Positions 26,328 to 34,782 of a stretch of DNA of 64,000 bases are shown here, piece after piece. The DNA comes from Salinactinospora qingdaonensis. GTDB taxonomy: Bacteria; Actinomycetota; Actinomycetes; Streptosporangiales; Streptosporangiaceae. Where the stretch lies: positions 1 to 64,000 of the forward strand of contig NZ_BAABDD010000005.1 of the NCBI RefSeq assembly GCF_039539445.1, given 5' to 3'. Position 1 is the first letter of the stretch. Every line of letters starts with the position of its first letter. Under the pieces are notes generated by a model, which searched no databases, was not told the DNA's origin, and saw only the letters and a list, made by a program, of their open reading frames with translations. A program made the position numbers and the translations under genes.

Positions 26328-26434
26328 AGTGGTGGATGTGGTTTTTGCTCCTACTGCCGCTGAGCCTGGCAGTCGTACTGCTGATTGTGCTGTTTCCCGA
26401 CATCAAACGGTACATGCGGATTCGGAGGATGTAG
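26324..26434 (+). CDS. 36-aa membrane peptide (DUF6893-like)
   Basis: An ATG overlapping the protease stop (ATGA) opens 37 codons: Met-Lys-Trp-Trp-Met-Trp, one hydrophobic helix of about 18 residues, then FPDIKRYMRIRRM with a basic end. The C-terminal PDIKRYMRIRRM matches what I recall of DUF6893 small proteins of actinomycetes. It is followed by hypC after 3 bp. The length and topology suggest a single-pass anchor or assembly factor, possibly membrane tether of the soluble hydrogenase (inference). Confidence 0.8.
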   Translation: MKWWMWFLLLLPLSLAVVLLIVLFPDIKRYMRIRRM

Positions 26435-26437
26435 CTG

Positions 26438-26713
26438 ATGTGCCTGGGCATCCCCGGTGAGGTCGTCGAGGTCCGTGAGGACCGCTCCGACCTAGCCAAG
26501 GTGGACGTCAGCGGCGTCCGCCGGGTCATCAACATCGGCCTGTTGGAGGGCGAGGAGGCGGTGGGGCCCGGCGACTGGATTCTCATCCACGTCGGCTTCG
26601 CCCTCTCCAAGATCGACGAGCGCGAGGCGCAGGCGGCCCTGGACTTCCTCAAGGGGATCGGCCAGGACTACGAGGACGAACTCGACGCGCTGCGCCAGTC
26701 GCATATCGAATAG
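26438..26713 (+). CDS. hypC: Hydrogenase assembly chaperone HypC
   Basis: A canonical 91-aa HypC beginning MCLGIPGEVVEV with the essential Cys2 and the C-terminal helix EREAQAALDFLKGI. With HypD it carries the Fe(CN)2CO unit to the large-subunit precursor. It lies three bases after the small membrane peptide gene. It is followed by a stem-loop and then hypD. The locus thus holds two HypC-family genes. Confidence 0.95.
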   Translation: MCLGIPGEVVEVREDRSDLAKVDVSGVRRVINIGLLEGEEAVGPGDWILIHVGFALSKIDEREAQAALDFLKGIGQDYEDELDALRQSHIE

Positions 26714-26732
26714 CGGCCCCGACGGGGCCGCT
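26712..26732 (+). other. Intercistronic stem-loop after hypC
   Basis: AGCGGCCCC (26712-26720), loop GAC, GGGGCCGCT (26724-26732) form a perfect 9-bp stem just after the hypC stop and just before the hypD ribosome site AGGAGGGGG. There is no T-tract; it may attenuate or stabilise the transcript. Confidence 0.7.
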
Positions 26733-26760
26733 GACATACCAGGAGGGGGTGGTTCCGAGG

Positions 26761-27888
26761 ATGCGGTTCGTCGACGAGTACCGCGACGCGGAACAGGCTG
26801 AGGCACTGGCGGCCAAGATCGCCGACCTGTGTGAGCCAGGGCGGCACTACAAGTTCATGGAGGTATGCGGCGGGCACACCCACACCATCTACAAGCACGG
26901 TCTGGAGGACTACCTTCCCGACAACATCACACTCGTGCACGGCCCCGGCTGCCCGGTGTGCGTCATCCCGATGGGGCGGGTCGACGACGCCATCCACATC
27001 GCCCAACAGCCCGACGTCATCATGACCTCGTTCGGCGACATGATGCGCGTTCCCGGCGGCACCAAGTCCTTCATCGACTCCAACGCCGACGGCACCACCA
27101 TCAAAATGGTCTACTCGCCGCTGGACGCCTTGAAGCTCGCCAAGCAACGACCTGACCAGCAGGTCGTGTTCATGGCCATCGGCTTCGAGACGACGACGCC
27201 CTCCACGGCCATGACCGTGCTGCGCGCCGCCGAAGAGGGCGTGGACAACTTCTCGGTCTTTTGTAACCACGTCACGATCATCCCGGCCATCAAGGCGATC
27301 CTGGACTCGCCCGACCTGCGCCTGGACGGTTTCCTCGGCCCCGGCCACGTTTCGACCGTCATCGGCTGCCGGCCTTATGAGTTCATCGCCCGCGACTACC
27401 ACAAGCCGCTCGTGGTGGCCGGATTCGAGCCGCTGGACATCCTACAGTCCATCTACATGCTGCTGCGCCAGCTCAACGAGGGACGCTGCGAAGTCGAGAA
27501 CCAGTACGGCCGTGTGGTGCCCTGGGAGGGCAACCAGGTGGCGCTGCGCGCCATCAGCGACACCATGGAACTGCGCCCCTATTTCGAATGGCGCGGGTTG
27601 GGTTTCATCTCCCACTCAGCGCTGCGCATGCGCGAGGACTACGCCCGCTTCGACGCCGAACGCGCCTTTGACCTGCCCGGTGTGCGGGTGGCCGACCCGA
27701 AGGCCTGCCAATGCGGCGAGGTCCTCAAAGGGGTGCTCAAGCCCTGGGAGTGCAAGGTGTTCGGTACCGCCTGCACCCCCGAAACCCCGATCGGCACCTG
27801 CATGGTTTCTTCCGAGGGGGCCTGCGCCGCCTACTACAACTACGGCCGGTTCGAGCGCGACCGGGTGAAGGAGGCGACCCGCGCATGA
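26761..27888 (+). CDS. hypD: Hydrogenase maturation protein HypD
   Basis: A 375-aa Fe-S protein that with HypC assembles the Fe(CN)2CO moiety. I choose ATG 26761, 11 nt after GGAGGGGG; a GTG at 26749 lies inside that site. Conserved segments are KFMEVCGGHTHTIYKHGL, GPGCPVCVIP, GFETTTPSTAM, FLGPGHVSTVIG, and the C-terminal cluster domain with CQCGEVLKG, CKVFGTAC, CMVSSEGAC. It overlaps hypE by four bases. Confidence 0.95.
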   Translation: MRFVDEYRDAEQAEALAAKIADLCEPGRHYKFMEVCGGHTHTIYKHGLEDYLPDNITLVHGPGCPVCVIPMGRVDDAIHIAQQPDVIMTSFGDMMRVPGGTKSFIDSNADGTTIKMVYSPLDALKLAKQRPDQQVVFMAIGFETTTPSTAMTVLRAAEEGVDNFSVFCNHVTIIPAIKAILDSPDLRLDGFLGPGHVSTVIGCRPYEFIARDYHKPLVVAGFEPLDILQSIYMLLRQLNEGRCEVENQYGRVVPWEGNQVALRAISDTMELRPYFEWRGLGFISHSALRMREDYARFDAERAFDLPGVRVADPKACQCGEVLKGVLKPWECKVFGTACTPETPIGTCMVSSEGACAAYYNYGRFERDRVKEATRA

Positions 27889-29051
27889 GCACCGGGCATC
27901 GTTACGCCGAGTGGGCGCAGCGGGCTGTGGCCGAGCACGCCGACCACATCGACGGCCACCCGCCGGCCACGGGCCGCACCTCCGATCGGGAACAGCAGGT
28001 CCTCGACCGGATCGACCGGGCGCGACGGCGCAAACCAAAGGTCAAAGACGAGCGCATCACGCTGGCCCACGGTGCGGGCGGCAAGGCCACGCAGACCCTG
28101 GTCGAGGCGATGTTCCTCGACGCTTTCCGCAACCCCGTGCTGGAGCGGCTCGACGACGCCGCCGGTGTTCCCGCCGAGGGCGGGCGACTCGCCTTCACCA
28201 CCGACTCGTTCGTGGTCTCGCCGCTGTTCTTCCCGGGAGGCGACATCGGTGACCTCGCCGTCAATGGCACCGTCAACGACCTGGCGATGGCCGGCGCCCG
28301 CCCGCTGTACCTCTCGGCCGGGTTCATCCTGGAGGAGGGGCTGCCCACCCACGAGTTGCGGCGGGTGATCGACTCCATGGCCCAGGCCGCCGAGCGGGCC
28401 GGCGTTCGCGTCGTCACCGGCGACACCAAGGTGGTGGAGCGCGGCAAGGGTGACGGTTGCTACATCAACACCTCCGGGGTCGGCGTTGTCGAGCACGACT
28501 TGGCGCTGGGGCCGGGACGCGCCCGGCCCGGTGACGCTGTCATCGTCTCCGGGCCGGTGGGCGACCATGGGGTGACGATCATGCTGGCCCGCGGCGAGTT
28601 GGACATCGAGTCCGACATCGAGTCCGACACCGCGCCGATGCACGAGATGGTGCGTGACCTGCTGGCGGCCACCAGCGGGGTGCGGTGTCTGCGCGATGCC
28701 ACCCGCGGGGGAGTGGCCACGATCCTCAACGAGATCGCCACCGCCTCCGAGACGGCGGTGGTCGTTGACGAGAGCGCCGTGCCCATGCGCCCCGAGGTGC
28801 GCGGGGCCAGCGAAATCCTGGGGATCGACCCGCTGTATGTGGCCTGTGAGGGGCGCATGGTGGCCGTGGTGGACGGCGCTGAGGCCGACACCGCGGTAGC
28901 GGCGCTGCGTCGCCACCCCCTGGGCCAAGACGCCGCCGTCATCGGCACTATCAAGGACGACCCGCCCACTCTGGTGCTGCTCAAAACCGAGTTCGGCGGT
29001 ACCCGTATCGTCGACGTCCTCATCGGTGACCCGCTGCCCCGGATCTGCTGA
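27885..29051 (+). CDS. hypE: Hydrogenase maturation protein HypE
   Basis: A 388-aa ATP-dependent dehydratase that converts the thiocarboxamide received from HypF to thiocyanate. It begins in the ATGA overlap with hypD. The N-terminus is about 45 residues longer than usual (family start is near ITLAHGAGGKATQTL). The C-terminus PRIC carries the obligatory last-residue cysteine that becomes carbamoylated. Purine-binding PurM-like segments are present (FTTDSFVVSPLFFPGGDIG). It closes the 11-kb operon. Confidence 0.95.
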   Translation: MSTGHRYAEWAQRAVAEHADHIDGHPPATGRTSDREQQVLDRIDRARRRKPKVKDERITLAHGAGGKATQTLVEAMFLDAFRNPVLERLDDAAGVPAEGGRLAFTTDSFVVSPLFFPGGDIGDLAVNGTVNDLAMAGARPLYLSAGFILEEGLPTHELRRVIDSMAQAAERAGVRVVTGDTKVVERGKGDGCYINTSGVGVVEHDLALGPGRARPGDAVIVSGPVGDHGVTIMLARGELDIESDIESDTAPMHEMVRDLLAATSGVRCLRDATRGGVATILNEIATASETAVVVDESAVPMRPEVRGASEILGIDPLYVACEGRMVAVVDGAEADTAVAALRRHPLGQDAAVIGTIKDDPPTLVLLKTEFGGTRIVDVLIGDPLPRIC

Positions 29052-29097
29052 CCCGGCTCGGCAGCGGTCGTGTGGGCCGGCGCAGGGAACCGAGTCA

Positions 29098-29128
29098 CGG
29101 CTGGGTTGGGGCCGCCTCGCCCCAGCCG
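29098..29128 (+). terminator. Possible terminator after hypE
   Basis: CGGCTGGG (29098-29105) pairs with CCCAGCCG (29121-29128) around a GC-rich loop, 47 bp after the hypE stop. No T-run follows. The rest of 29052-29363 holds no gene; an AT-richer stretch near 29155-29205 may be the promoter of the next gene. Confidence 0.45.
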
Positions 29129-29363
29129 CCGGCCCCACCACCCCGAGATCAGTAAACGCCGCAAAATGTCCACAATAGGAAACTAATCCTTATTTACGAA
29201 GGTAATGTCTTCACCTATCGTGGTCGCTGCTCACTGTGCGGTGTCCCGGTCGTTGGGCATCCCCCACGCGCAGTGGCGCGCATCCCCCGCGCCTCCAGCG
29301 CGGCACCGGCCGGAACCGCCGCGGAGCAGTTTCCTTCATCCCCCGACCACGAAAGGAAACCCG

Positions 29364-29810
29364 ATGCGAACAGCGAAGCTCTTCGGCACGCTGGCGGCCC
29401 TAGTCATGGGTGCCGTGGCGGTGGCCGCCACGCCCGCGGCGGCCGAGTCGCCCTTCGAGCCCCTGCCCGCCCCCAACGCGAGCTACACCATGGTTATGTA
29501 CGAGGCGGGCATCACCCTCGACGACCCAACCGCAGCGGTGCCCCCCACGGCGATCGCCCGGGCCACGCTGGAGTGCTACCCCCACGGCGGCACCCACCCC
29601 ACGCCCGAGGCCGCCTGCGAGTCGCTGTGGCAGGTCGGCGGTGAATTCGACCAGCTTCCGACCGACCCGGCGGCCGTCTGCCCGGCCGTTGTCCGGCCGG
29701 TGACGGTCGAGGTGAAGGGTCACTGGTTCAACGAGCCCGCCCATTTCAAGCACACCTACAACAACCGCTGCCTGGCCGCCGTCGAATCCGATAACGTCTT
29801 CCGGTTCTAG
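29364..29810 (+). CDS. Secreted subtilisin inhibitor-like protein (SSI family, I16)
   Basis: A 148-aa precursor. ATG 29364 follows GAAAGGAAAC, and a Sec signal peptide (TAKLFGTLAALVMGAVAVAA) ends near AAAES. The mature part has the SSI framework with four Cys (LECYPHGGTHP, AACESL, AVCPAV, NNRCLAA) and the C-terminus SDNVFRF like SSI's SSVFAF. Aligning the reactive loop with SSI (MCPMVYDP) gives VCPAVVRP, so the P1 residue would be Ala. Such inhibitors control the producer's own exported serine proteases. Confidence 0.88.
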   Translation: MRTAKLFGTLAALVMGAVAVAATPAAAESPFEPLPAPNASYTMVMYEAGITLDDPTAAVPPTAIARATLECYPHGGTHPTPEAACESLWQVGGEFDQLPTDPAAVCPAVVRPVTVEVKGHWFNEPAHFKHTYNNRCLAAVESDNVFRF

Positions 29811-29861
29811 CCCCACGCCCCTACTCGTCCGGACCGCGAACCGGCGGTAGCCGCGCCGGGG

Positions 29862-29900
29862 GACGGCGTCCTCGCCGCCGTCGGTGGGGGCGCCTCCCCC
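29862..29900 (+). terminator. Probable terminator after the SSI gene
   Basis: Two hairpins follow the gene: GACGGCG/CGCCGTC (29862-29882) and GGGGG-cgcct-CCCCC (29886-29900), the second followed by GTTTTC. Together they suggest termination before the next small gene. Confidence 0.45.
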
Positions 29901-30098
29901 GTTTTCGGCCGCCGGAGCTGTCAAGGAAGCGGCGGCTCGTGCACGTGGCGAGGTGCGCCCACGGAGGAGCCCCAGCAAGCGAGGGTGCCGGGGGGACCGT
30001 CGCACGGCCAGAACAAATAGCGCACCGTAGTGGTTTTGACACCCGGTGTCTTGGGATAGTTTCCCTCCCACAGAGCCGATGGATCAGGAGGGGCCGCG

Positions 30099-30452
30099 AT
30101 GCGCCAAGGGGTCGGCGGGATCTCGGTGGGGCTCGCCCTCGCCGCCCTGAGCGCGGTACTGGCCCCGGCCGCGCCGGCCGCGGCCGGGCTGCGGCAGTGC
30201 CCCCACAACAAGCTGTGTATCTGGGACGACCCCTTCTTTGAAGGGCGCTTCTACGCCTTCGACGTCGCCGAGCCCGACCTGGGCGAAGGTGGGCTCAGCG
30301 GGACGGTCTCCGTCGTCAACACCACGTGGAGCCCTTGGTGTCTCTACGCCGGGCCGATCTTCACCGGCCGGCGCTACGAGGTCTCGGGGTTCGCCGTCGA
30401 ACCACAGCTTCCCCCGTTTCGCTCCTTCCGGGTCGGCGCCTGCCGAAGGTGA
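30099..30452 (+). CDS. Secreted peptidase inhibitor family I36 protein
   Basis: A 117-aa precursor with a signal peptide ending about AAPAAAG. The mature domain has the beta/gamma-crystallin-like I36 pattern: CPHNKLCIWDDPFFEGRFY, then SGTVSVVNTTWSPWCLYAG, then GRRYEVSGF, with four Cys. I36 inhibitors of streptomycetes block metalloproteases. It is the second secreted protease inhibitor in a row, 288 bp after the SSI homologue, so the pair could protect exported enzymes such as the nearby cellulase (inference). Confidence 0.8.
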   Translation: MRQGVGGISVGLALAALSAVLAPAAPAAAGLRQCPHNKLCIWDDPFFEGRFYAFDVAEPDLGEGGLSGTVSVVNTTWSPWCLYAGPIFTGRRYEVSGFAVEPQLPPFRSFRVGACRR

Positions 30453-30581
30453 CCTCTGGCCACCGTGGCCTGTGGGTCCCGTTGTCCGGTGGCCGCAGCC
30501 ACGCCTGAGCGGTGCTGCGCCCACCGGCCCCCGGTCGACGGCGCGCTGCGGTCGACGTCCCTCACCGGTTGACCGGCTGTC

Positions 30582-30893
30582 TCACCCCACGTGCCGTTTT
30601 TTGGTCACAGCGGCGGCGATCAGTCCCGCCAATAGACCCGCGCTCACCGCGGCCACGGTGAGCTGCCGCCGCGTCAACGGCCGGCTGACGCGGGAACGGG
30701 CCACGCCCACCGCGCGCTTGGCCTCCTCACGAGCCCGCGTCCTCACGTCCGCCTTGGCGGCCAACGCCTCGACCGTGTCGCCGAGTTCGGCGCGGGTATG
30801 CGAGATCTCGGCGCGCAGCAGCTCGGCCTCATTCAACGGCCGGCCCGGACGGTACTCGACATCGGGGCTGTACTCAGTCATGCTCCTGGTCAT
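30582..30893 (-). CDS. DUF3618-family membrane-anchored protein
   Basis: A 103-aa protein, ATG 30893 overlapping the upstream stop (TGATG). It has a helical segment RAEISHTRAELGDTVEALAA, which is the DUF3618 signature, an Arg-rich stretch, and one C-terminal membrane helix (LTVAAVSAGLLAGLIAAAV) with a basic tail. It is paired with a holin-X/DUF1469 gene in many actinomycetes, probably in envelope stress. Function unknown. Confidence 0.85.
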   Translation of the reverse strand: MTRSMTEYSPDVEYRPGRPLNEAELLRAEISHTRAELGDTVEALAAKADVRTRAREEAKRAVGVARSRVSRPLTRRQLTVAAVSAGLLAGLIAAAVTKKRHVG

Positions 30894-31324
30894 CAGCGTG
30901 CCCTTTCCCTGATCGCCGTCATGTCGGCCTGCACGCTGTTCAGCGTCTCTTCCGGCTTCAACGGCGTGGCCCGTTTGAGCTGCTGTCCGCCGATACTGGC
31001 GAGCACGCCAGCGATCACCAGTAGCGCCCCCGCCACGATGAGTGCCGCTCCCCAGGCGGGCAGCACCAACGCCAACAGGAGGACCAGCCCGGCGACCAGC
31101 GCCCCGACTCCACTCAGTGCGACCACGGCGGCCACGCCGAACATGCCGATTCCGCTACCGGCGCGCTTGCCTTTCTGACGCATCTCCAGTTGCGCCAGTC
31201 GAAGCTCCTCGCGGACCAGGTGGGAGATCTGCTCCGACGCCTGTTTAACCAGGTCGGCGGTTGACGCTTCCGCGGTGGATGTTTCGGCCGCTTCCGCCCG
31301 TTGCTGCTCAGGGATTCCCAACAT
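30893..31324 (-). CDS. Phage holin family / Actinobacterial Holin-X (DUF1469) protein
   Basis: A 143-aa protein. ATG 31324 is chosen for GGGAG 7 nt upstream; the longer upstream frame lacks a site. An N-terminal Glu/Ala-rich stretch leads to the family helix DLVKQASEQISHLVREELRL, then two strong membrane segments (VAAVVALSGVGALVAGLVLL and AALIVAGALLVIAGVLA). The name reflects similarity only; there is no prophage nearby. It is co-transcribed with the DUF3618 gene. Confidence 0.85.
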   Translation of the reverse strand: MLGIPEQQRAEAAETSTAEASTADLVKQASEQISHLVREELRLAQLEMRQKGKRAGSGIGMFGVAAVVALSGVGALVAGLVLLLALVLPAWGAALIVAGALLVIAGVLASIGGQQLKRATPLKPEETLNSVQADMTAIRERAR

Positions 31325-31580
31325 GGTCAGCTCCCTTTCGTAAGGCTTCCGCTGTTCGCCGTCTGCCCAGAAACGGGCTTTCCATTCTTGAGCTGGGGTA
31401 ATAACGCCGAACACGGTGCCCTTCACCGAACAGGACCGTCGACACCCGCCACGTGCGCGTTGCGGGGTGGCTGTGTGTTGTGTTTCGCCGGTCGACGGGT
31501 AGTCGGCCCTGCTGAAGCGGCGCGGCCCCATCGTGCCGGCAGCCGCACCACAGGCGACACAGAGTCAAGAGGAGAACCCT

Positions 31581-31808
31581 ATGCTCAAAAAGCTCCGGGA
31601 AGCCGGTATCACGTCGGATATGGCCTACGCGGCCGGCTTCTGCTCCATCGGGCTGACCATCCTGGCCTGGTTCGCCTCCAGAAGTGGGGGCGATAGAGCC
31701 AACACCGCGCGCGCCGAGCGGTGGGGACTGTTCATCGGCGAGTGGGCGCCGACGTTCATGGCCCTCGGTGTCGGCCTCAAGCTGGAGGAACAGTCCACCG
31801 AGGAGTGA
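31581..31808 (+). CDS. Small membrane protein of unknown function
   Basis: A 75-aa protein; ATG 31581 after AGGAGAACCCT. It has a hydrophilic start (MLKKLREAGITSD), one hydrophobic segment (YAAGFCSIGLTILAWFA), an Arg-rich loop and a second weaker segment (GLFIGEWAPTFMALGVGLKL). It is divergent from the holin-X/DUF3618 pair and convergent with hypB (15-bp gap). Proteins like this accompany the holin-X pair in related genomes, as I recall. No function can be assigned. Confidence 0.65.
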   Translation: MLKKLREAGITSDMAYAAGFCSIGLTILAWFASRSGGDRANTARAERWGLFIGEWAPTFMALGVGLKLEEQSTEE

Positions 31809-31823
31809 GGAGACGCCGGCCGT

Positions 31824-32669
31824 TCACGCGCTCACTCGAGCACCCAGCCAAGCGTAGAATTCGGGCATCCCGTCGCCCCGCGTGGCGCTGACCTGCTGGA
31901 TGGTCACCTCGGGGTTAAGGCGTCGAGTGAGCGCGGTGAAGTGGTCAACGTCGAAGTCCAGGTAGGGCAGCAGATCCATCTTGTTGAGCAGCACCAGGTC
32001 GGCTGCTCGGAACATGTGCGGGTATTTCGTGGGTTTGTCGGCGCCTTCGGTGACCGACATGACCACCACGCGAGCGCCCTCACCGAGGTCGAACAGTGCT
32101 GGGCAGACGAGATTGCCGACGTTTTCGACGACGACCACAGACTGCTGCCGTGGGCCCAGCGCCGCCAGACCGTCGCGCAGCATCTCCGCGTCGAGGTGGC
32201 AGCCGGAGCCGGTGTTGATCTGCACCACCTCGCATCCCATGCGGCGGATGCGCCGCGCGTCGAGATGGCCCTCCTGATCGCCCTCGATTACCGCTACGGG
32301 GGGTTCGCCGTTCAGGTCTGTCACCGTGCGCTCCAGCAAGGTGGTCTTGCCTGAGCCGGGGGAACTCATGAGGTTTACCGCCAGGATGGCGCGCTCGCCC
32401 AGCCATGCCCGGTTCTCCTCGGCCAGTTTGTCGTTCTTGGCCAGGATGCGCTGCTCTAGCAGCACCGTGTGCGCATGCTCATCGCCGCCCACCTCATGGG
32501 CATGGTCATGCTCATGGCTGTGCCCATGGTCGTGTTCGTGCCCATGACCGTGGCCGTGCCCATGACCGTGGTCTTCGGGGGACGCACTGCCCTCGTCGGC
32601 GGGGCCACCCACCGGCAAAGCCGTAATCCGTGTTCCGGTGTCGTCGGAACAGCCACAAGTGGCGCACAT
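31824..32669 (-). CDS. hypB: Hydrogenase nickel incorporation GTPase HypB
   Basis: A 281-aa protein. The N-terminal MCATCGC has the Cys pair of the high-affinity nickel site. A stretch of about 35 residues (roughly 34-68) is mostly His, Gly, Glu and Asp, with about 18 His, suggesting nickel storage in addition to delivery. The GTPase motifs are SSPGSGKTTLLE (G1), VIEGDQ, NKMD (G4). It lies 4 bp after hypA on the same strand, away from hypCDE. Confidence 0.95.
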   Translation of the reverse strand: MCATCGCSDDTGTRITALPVGGPADEGSASPEDHGHGHGHGHGHEHDHGHSHEHDHAHEVGGDEHAHTVLLEQRILAKNDKLAEENRAWLGERAILAVNLMSSPGSGKTTLLERTVTDLNGEPPVAVIEGDQEGHLDARRIRRMGCEVVQINTGSGCHLDAEMLRDGLAALGPRQQSVVVVENVGNLVCPALFDLGEGARVVVMSVTEGADKPTKYPHMFRAADLVLLNKMDLLPYLDFDVDHFTALTRRLNPEVTIQQVSATRGDGMPEFYAWLGARVSA

Positions 32670-32673
32670 GTCG

Positions 32674-33003
32674 CTACCGCACCTCCACTGATGTCACGCG
32701 CAGCTCCTTACCGCGGGCAACGGTGATGTCGGCGCTCCCGCAGGCGCACAGCGCGATCAGATCGTCGACGTCGAATTCGTCGCCGCAGGTGCGGCAACGG
32801 GCCTGACCAGCGGGCTCCGTGATCGTCAGGGTCGCCCGCTCCAGCGGGGTTCCCTCGGCTACCAACTCAAAGCAGAAACGCACCGAGTCGGCGACCACCC
32901 CGGAGAGCTTCCCGATCTCCAAGGCGACGGCGCGTACGTCGGCGTCGCCGGTGCGCTCGCGCACAGCGTCGACGACGTTTTGGGTTATCGCCAGCTCATG
33001 CAC
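32674..33003 (-). CDS. hypA: Hydrogenase nickel metallochaperone HypA
   Basis: A 109-aa protein starting MHELAITQNVVD with the Ni-binding His2. The zinc domain has CRTCGDEF and CACGSADI, four Cys in all. It delivers Ni to the large-subunit precursor with HypB. First gene of the hypA-hypB pair on the minus strand; a promoter should lie in 33004-33197. Confidence 0.95.
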   Translation of the reverse strand: MHELAITQNVVDAVRERTGDADVRAVALEIGKLSGVVADSVRFCFELVAEGTPLERATLTITEPAGQARCRTCGDEFDVDDLIALCACGSADITVARGKELRVTSVEVR

Positions 33004-33197
33004 CTTGTGCTTCGCCCTCGCCCCACAACGACGGAAAGTACCACTGCATGTGCTAATCGTAGTTAAAACAGGAGGGAGTGAGCGGTCGCCACGCCCGGCG
33101 CGCGCTTTGCGCCTGAAGCCTTCCCACGTTCACGGTGTTCCGGCGCGGCAGAGCGAGGGCATCAGGCCCGTGCTTGCGCGAAGCGAGGGAGAGGCAC

Positions 33198-34019
33198 TTA
33201 TGGCTTGTAGCCGACGCCGGCGTGCTCCCACAGCCGGTGGGTGGGGTCGTGAGGGGTGCGGGAAGGCATCCGGTGGGGGTGGCGCCACGTCGAGCACTCG
33301 ACTTGTCCGGGCTCGACCACCTTCAACCGGTCGAACACCCTCGCCGCTTCCTCCGGCGAACGAACCCGCCCCCATTCGGTCCCCTCGGCGTGTACTCGCT
33401 CGGTGAGGTCGCGCGCCACCTCCTCATCATCGCTGACGATATGGGAATACACCAGGTAGGAGCCGGGGACGAGCCGCTCGAAGAGGCGTTCCACGATGCC
33501 AAAGGGGTCGTCGGCGTCGGGGATGCAGTGCAACAGGGACACCAACATGACACACACGGGCCGGTCGAAGTCGATCAGCTCCGTGGTTTTGGAGGAGGTC
33601 AGGATCGTCTCGGGGTCACGGATGTCGGCGGTGATGACCGTGGTTGCGGGGTTGTCGGCCAGAATGGCCCGCCCGTGCGCCAAGACGATGGGATCGTTGT
33701 CGACGTAGACCACCCGTGCGCCGGGAACGGCCCGTTGCACGATCTGGTGGGTGTTTTCAGCGGTAGGCAGACCGGCGCCAAGGTCGAGGAACTGGCTCAC
33801 CCCCGTCTCACGCGCAACGTAGTTCACCGCTCTTCCCAAGTAGGCGCGGTTATCTAACGCCAGTGCCACGACTTCGGGAAGATCTTCGGTCATGGCATCG
33901 ATCGCGGTGCGGTCACAGGCAAAGTTGTCCTTGCCTTTGAGAAGGTAGTCGTACATCCGCGCGATGCTGGGGGTGGTCATATCGATTTCCGGCGGGAATT
34001 GTCCCTTCATAGCACTCAA
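33198..34019 (-). CDS. SAM-dependent methyltransferase, PF04672 (DUF574) family
   Basis: A 273-aa protein typical of actinomycetes. The family start is TPSIARMYDYLLKGKDNFA, followed by the SAM site QFLDLGAGLPTAENTHQI, strand 2 VVYVDNDPIVLAHG, and the motif MLVSLLHCIPDADDPFG. Start ATG 34019 or 34010 (MKGQFPPEID) are both possible. Family members are abundant in streptomycetes and their substrates are mostly unknown. No neighbour suggests one here. Confidence 0.88.
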   Translation of the reverse strand: MSAMKGQFPPEIDMTTPSIARMYDYLLKGKDNFACDRTAIDAMTEDLPEVVALALDNRAYLGRAVNYVARETGVSQFLDLGAGLPTAENTHQIVQRAVPGARVVYVDNDPIVLAHGRAILADNPATTVITADIRDPETILTSSKTTELIDFDRPVCVMLVSLLHCIPDADDPFGIVERLFERLVPGSYLVYSHIVSDDEEVARDLTERVHAEGTEWGRVRSPEEAARVFDRLKVVEPGQVECSTWRHPHRMPSRTPHDPTHRLWEHAGVGYKP

Positions 34020-34698
34020 CTCCGAATCGTGGATACCGCCCTGACGCTCATCGTAGAACGAGGAGCCTCCGTTTTAGCAGCGTTTTTTTGGTAACCACCG
34101 GGAAATCCGCTGTCGGAGTGCGTAAGAAACGTGCTGGTCAGGTGGCAACATCCGGATTTTGATGTTGCCTGGTGAAATCTCCGCCTTCGCGGGCGATGCG
34201 TCGCGCGGGTGGTTCCTTCCGGCACTCGGGATCAGGAGTGGGGCACAAGTACGCACCACCAGTAGCCGTATCACCTGGGTGGATATGGCTGGAGCTCCAT
34301 TAGCGTGTGACCGGAAGCCGTCGCCCGGGGGATCTTCGAGTCGATCGAAGTAGTTCACAACCTCCCTGGGGCGCCGTCTTGCAGCCCGCTATCCGGGGAA
34401 CATGCCACGCGATGGCCGCCGAATTTTAAAGCAATGAGTCAAATGCGGAACAAGGTATTCTCGCTGAGGCTTTAAGTGGTAATTCGGTAAGAATGCTGCA
34501 CAGCAGGGAATGTGGTCGCACAGGAGCGCGGGGGAGGCCCGAAAGGGACTGCGGCCAGATGTGGCCGCGAATTTACGCCGATTGGCCCGGTGGGTGCTCC
34601 TGGAGTGTGGTTTTTCCGGCGGCTGCGCAGCGGTGGGGAGTGCGGGGCGGGGCTCCCGAAGCTGTCGCGGCTCCGGTCGACGGCGGGGCTGCGAAGGC
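34020..34698. other. Intergenic region with an inverted repeat
   Basis: About 680 bp without a credible gene, between the methyltransferase start and the cel9A terminator. A 9-bp inverted repeat GGCAACATC/GATGTTGCC lies at 34145-34170 with an 8-nt AT-rich loop, about 125 bp upstream of the methyltransferase; it may be an operator or a transcript hairpin. The stretch around 34415-34500 is AT-richer. Confidence 0.45.
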
Positions 34699-34727
34699 TG
34701 GGGGGCGTCGCGGTGCGACGCCCCCCA
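34699..34727. terminator. Terminator downstream of cel9A
   Basis: TGGGGGGCGTCGC (34699-34711), loop GGT, and GCGACGCCCCCCA (34715-34727) form a perfect 13-bp stem 56 bp beyond the cel9A stop. It lacks a T-tract, as is common in actinomycetes. Confidence 0.8.
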
Positions 34728-34782
34728 GTTCGTTTGTCGCTGGTGTGGCCTGACCGGGGGCCGGTTCAGGTCACGGTTGGTG

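Noticed and set aside
30893..31324. Prophage remnant suggested by a holin-type protein
   Set aside because: Holin-X/DUF1469 paired with DUF3618 is a normal chromosomal pair in actinomycetes; no other phage gene is present.
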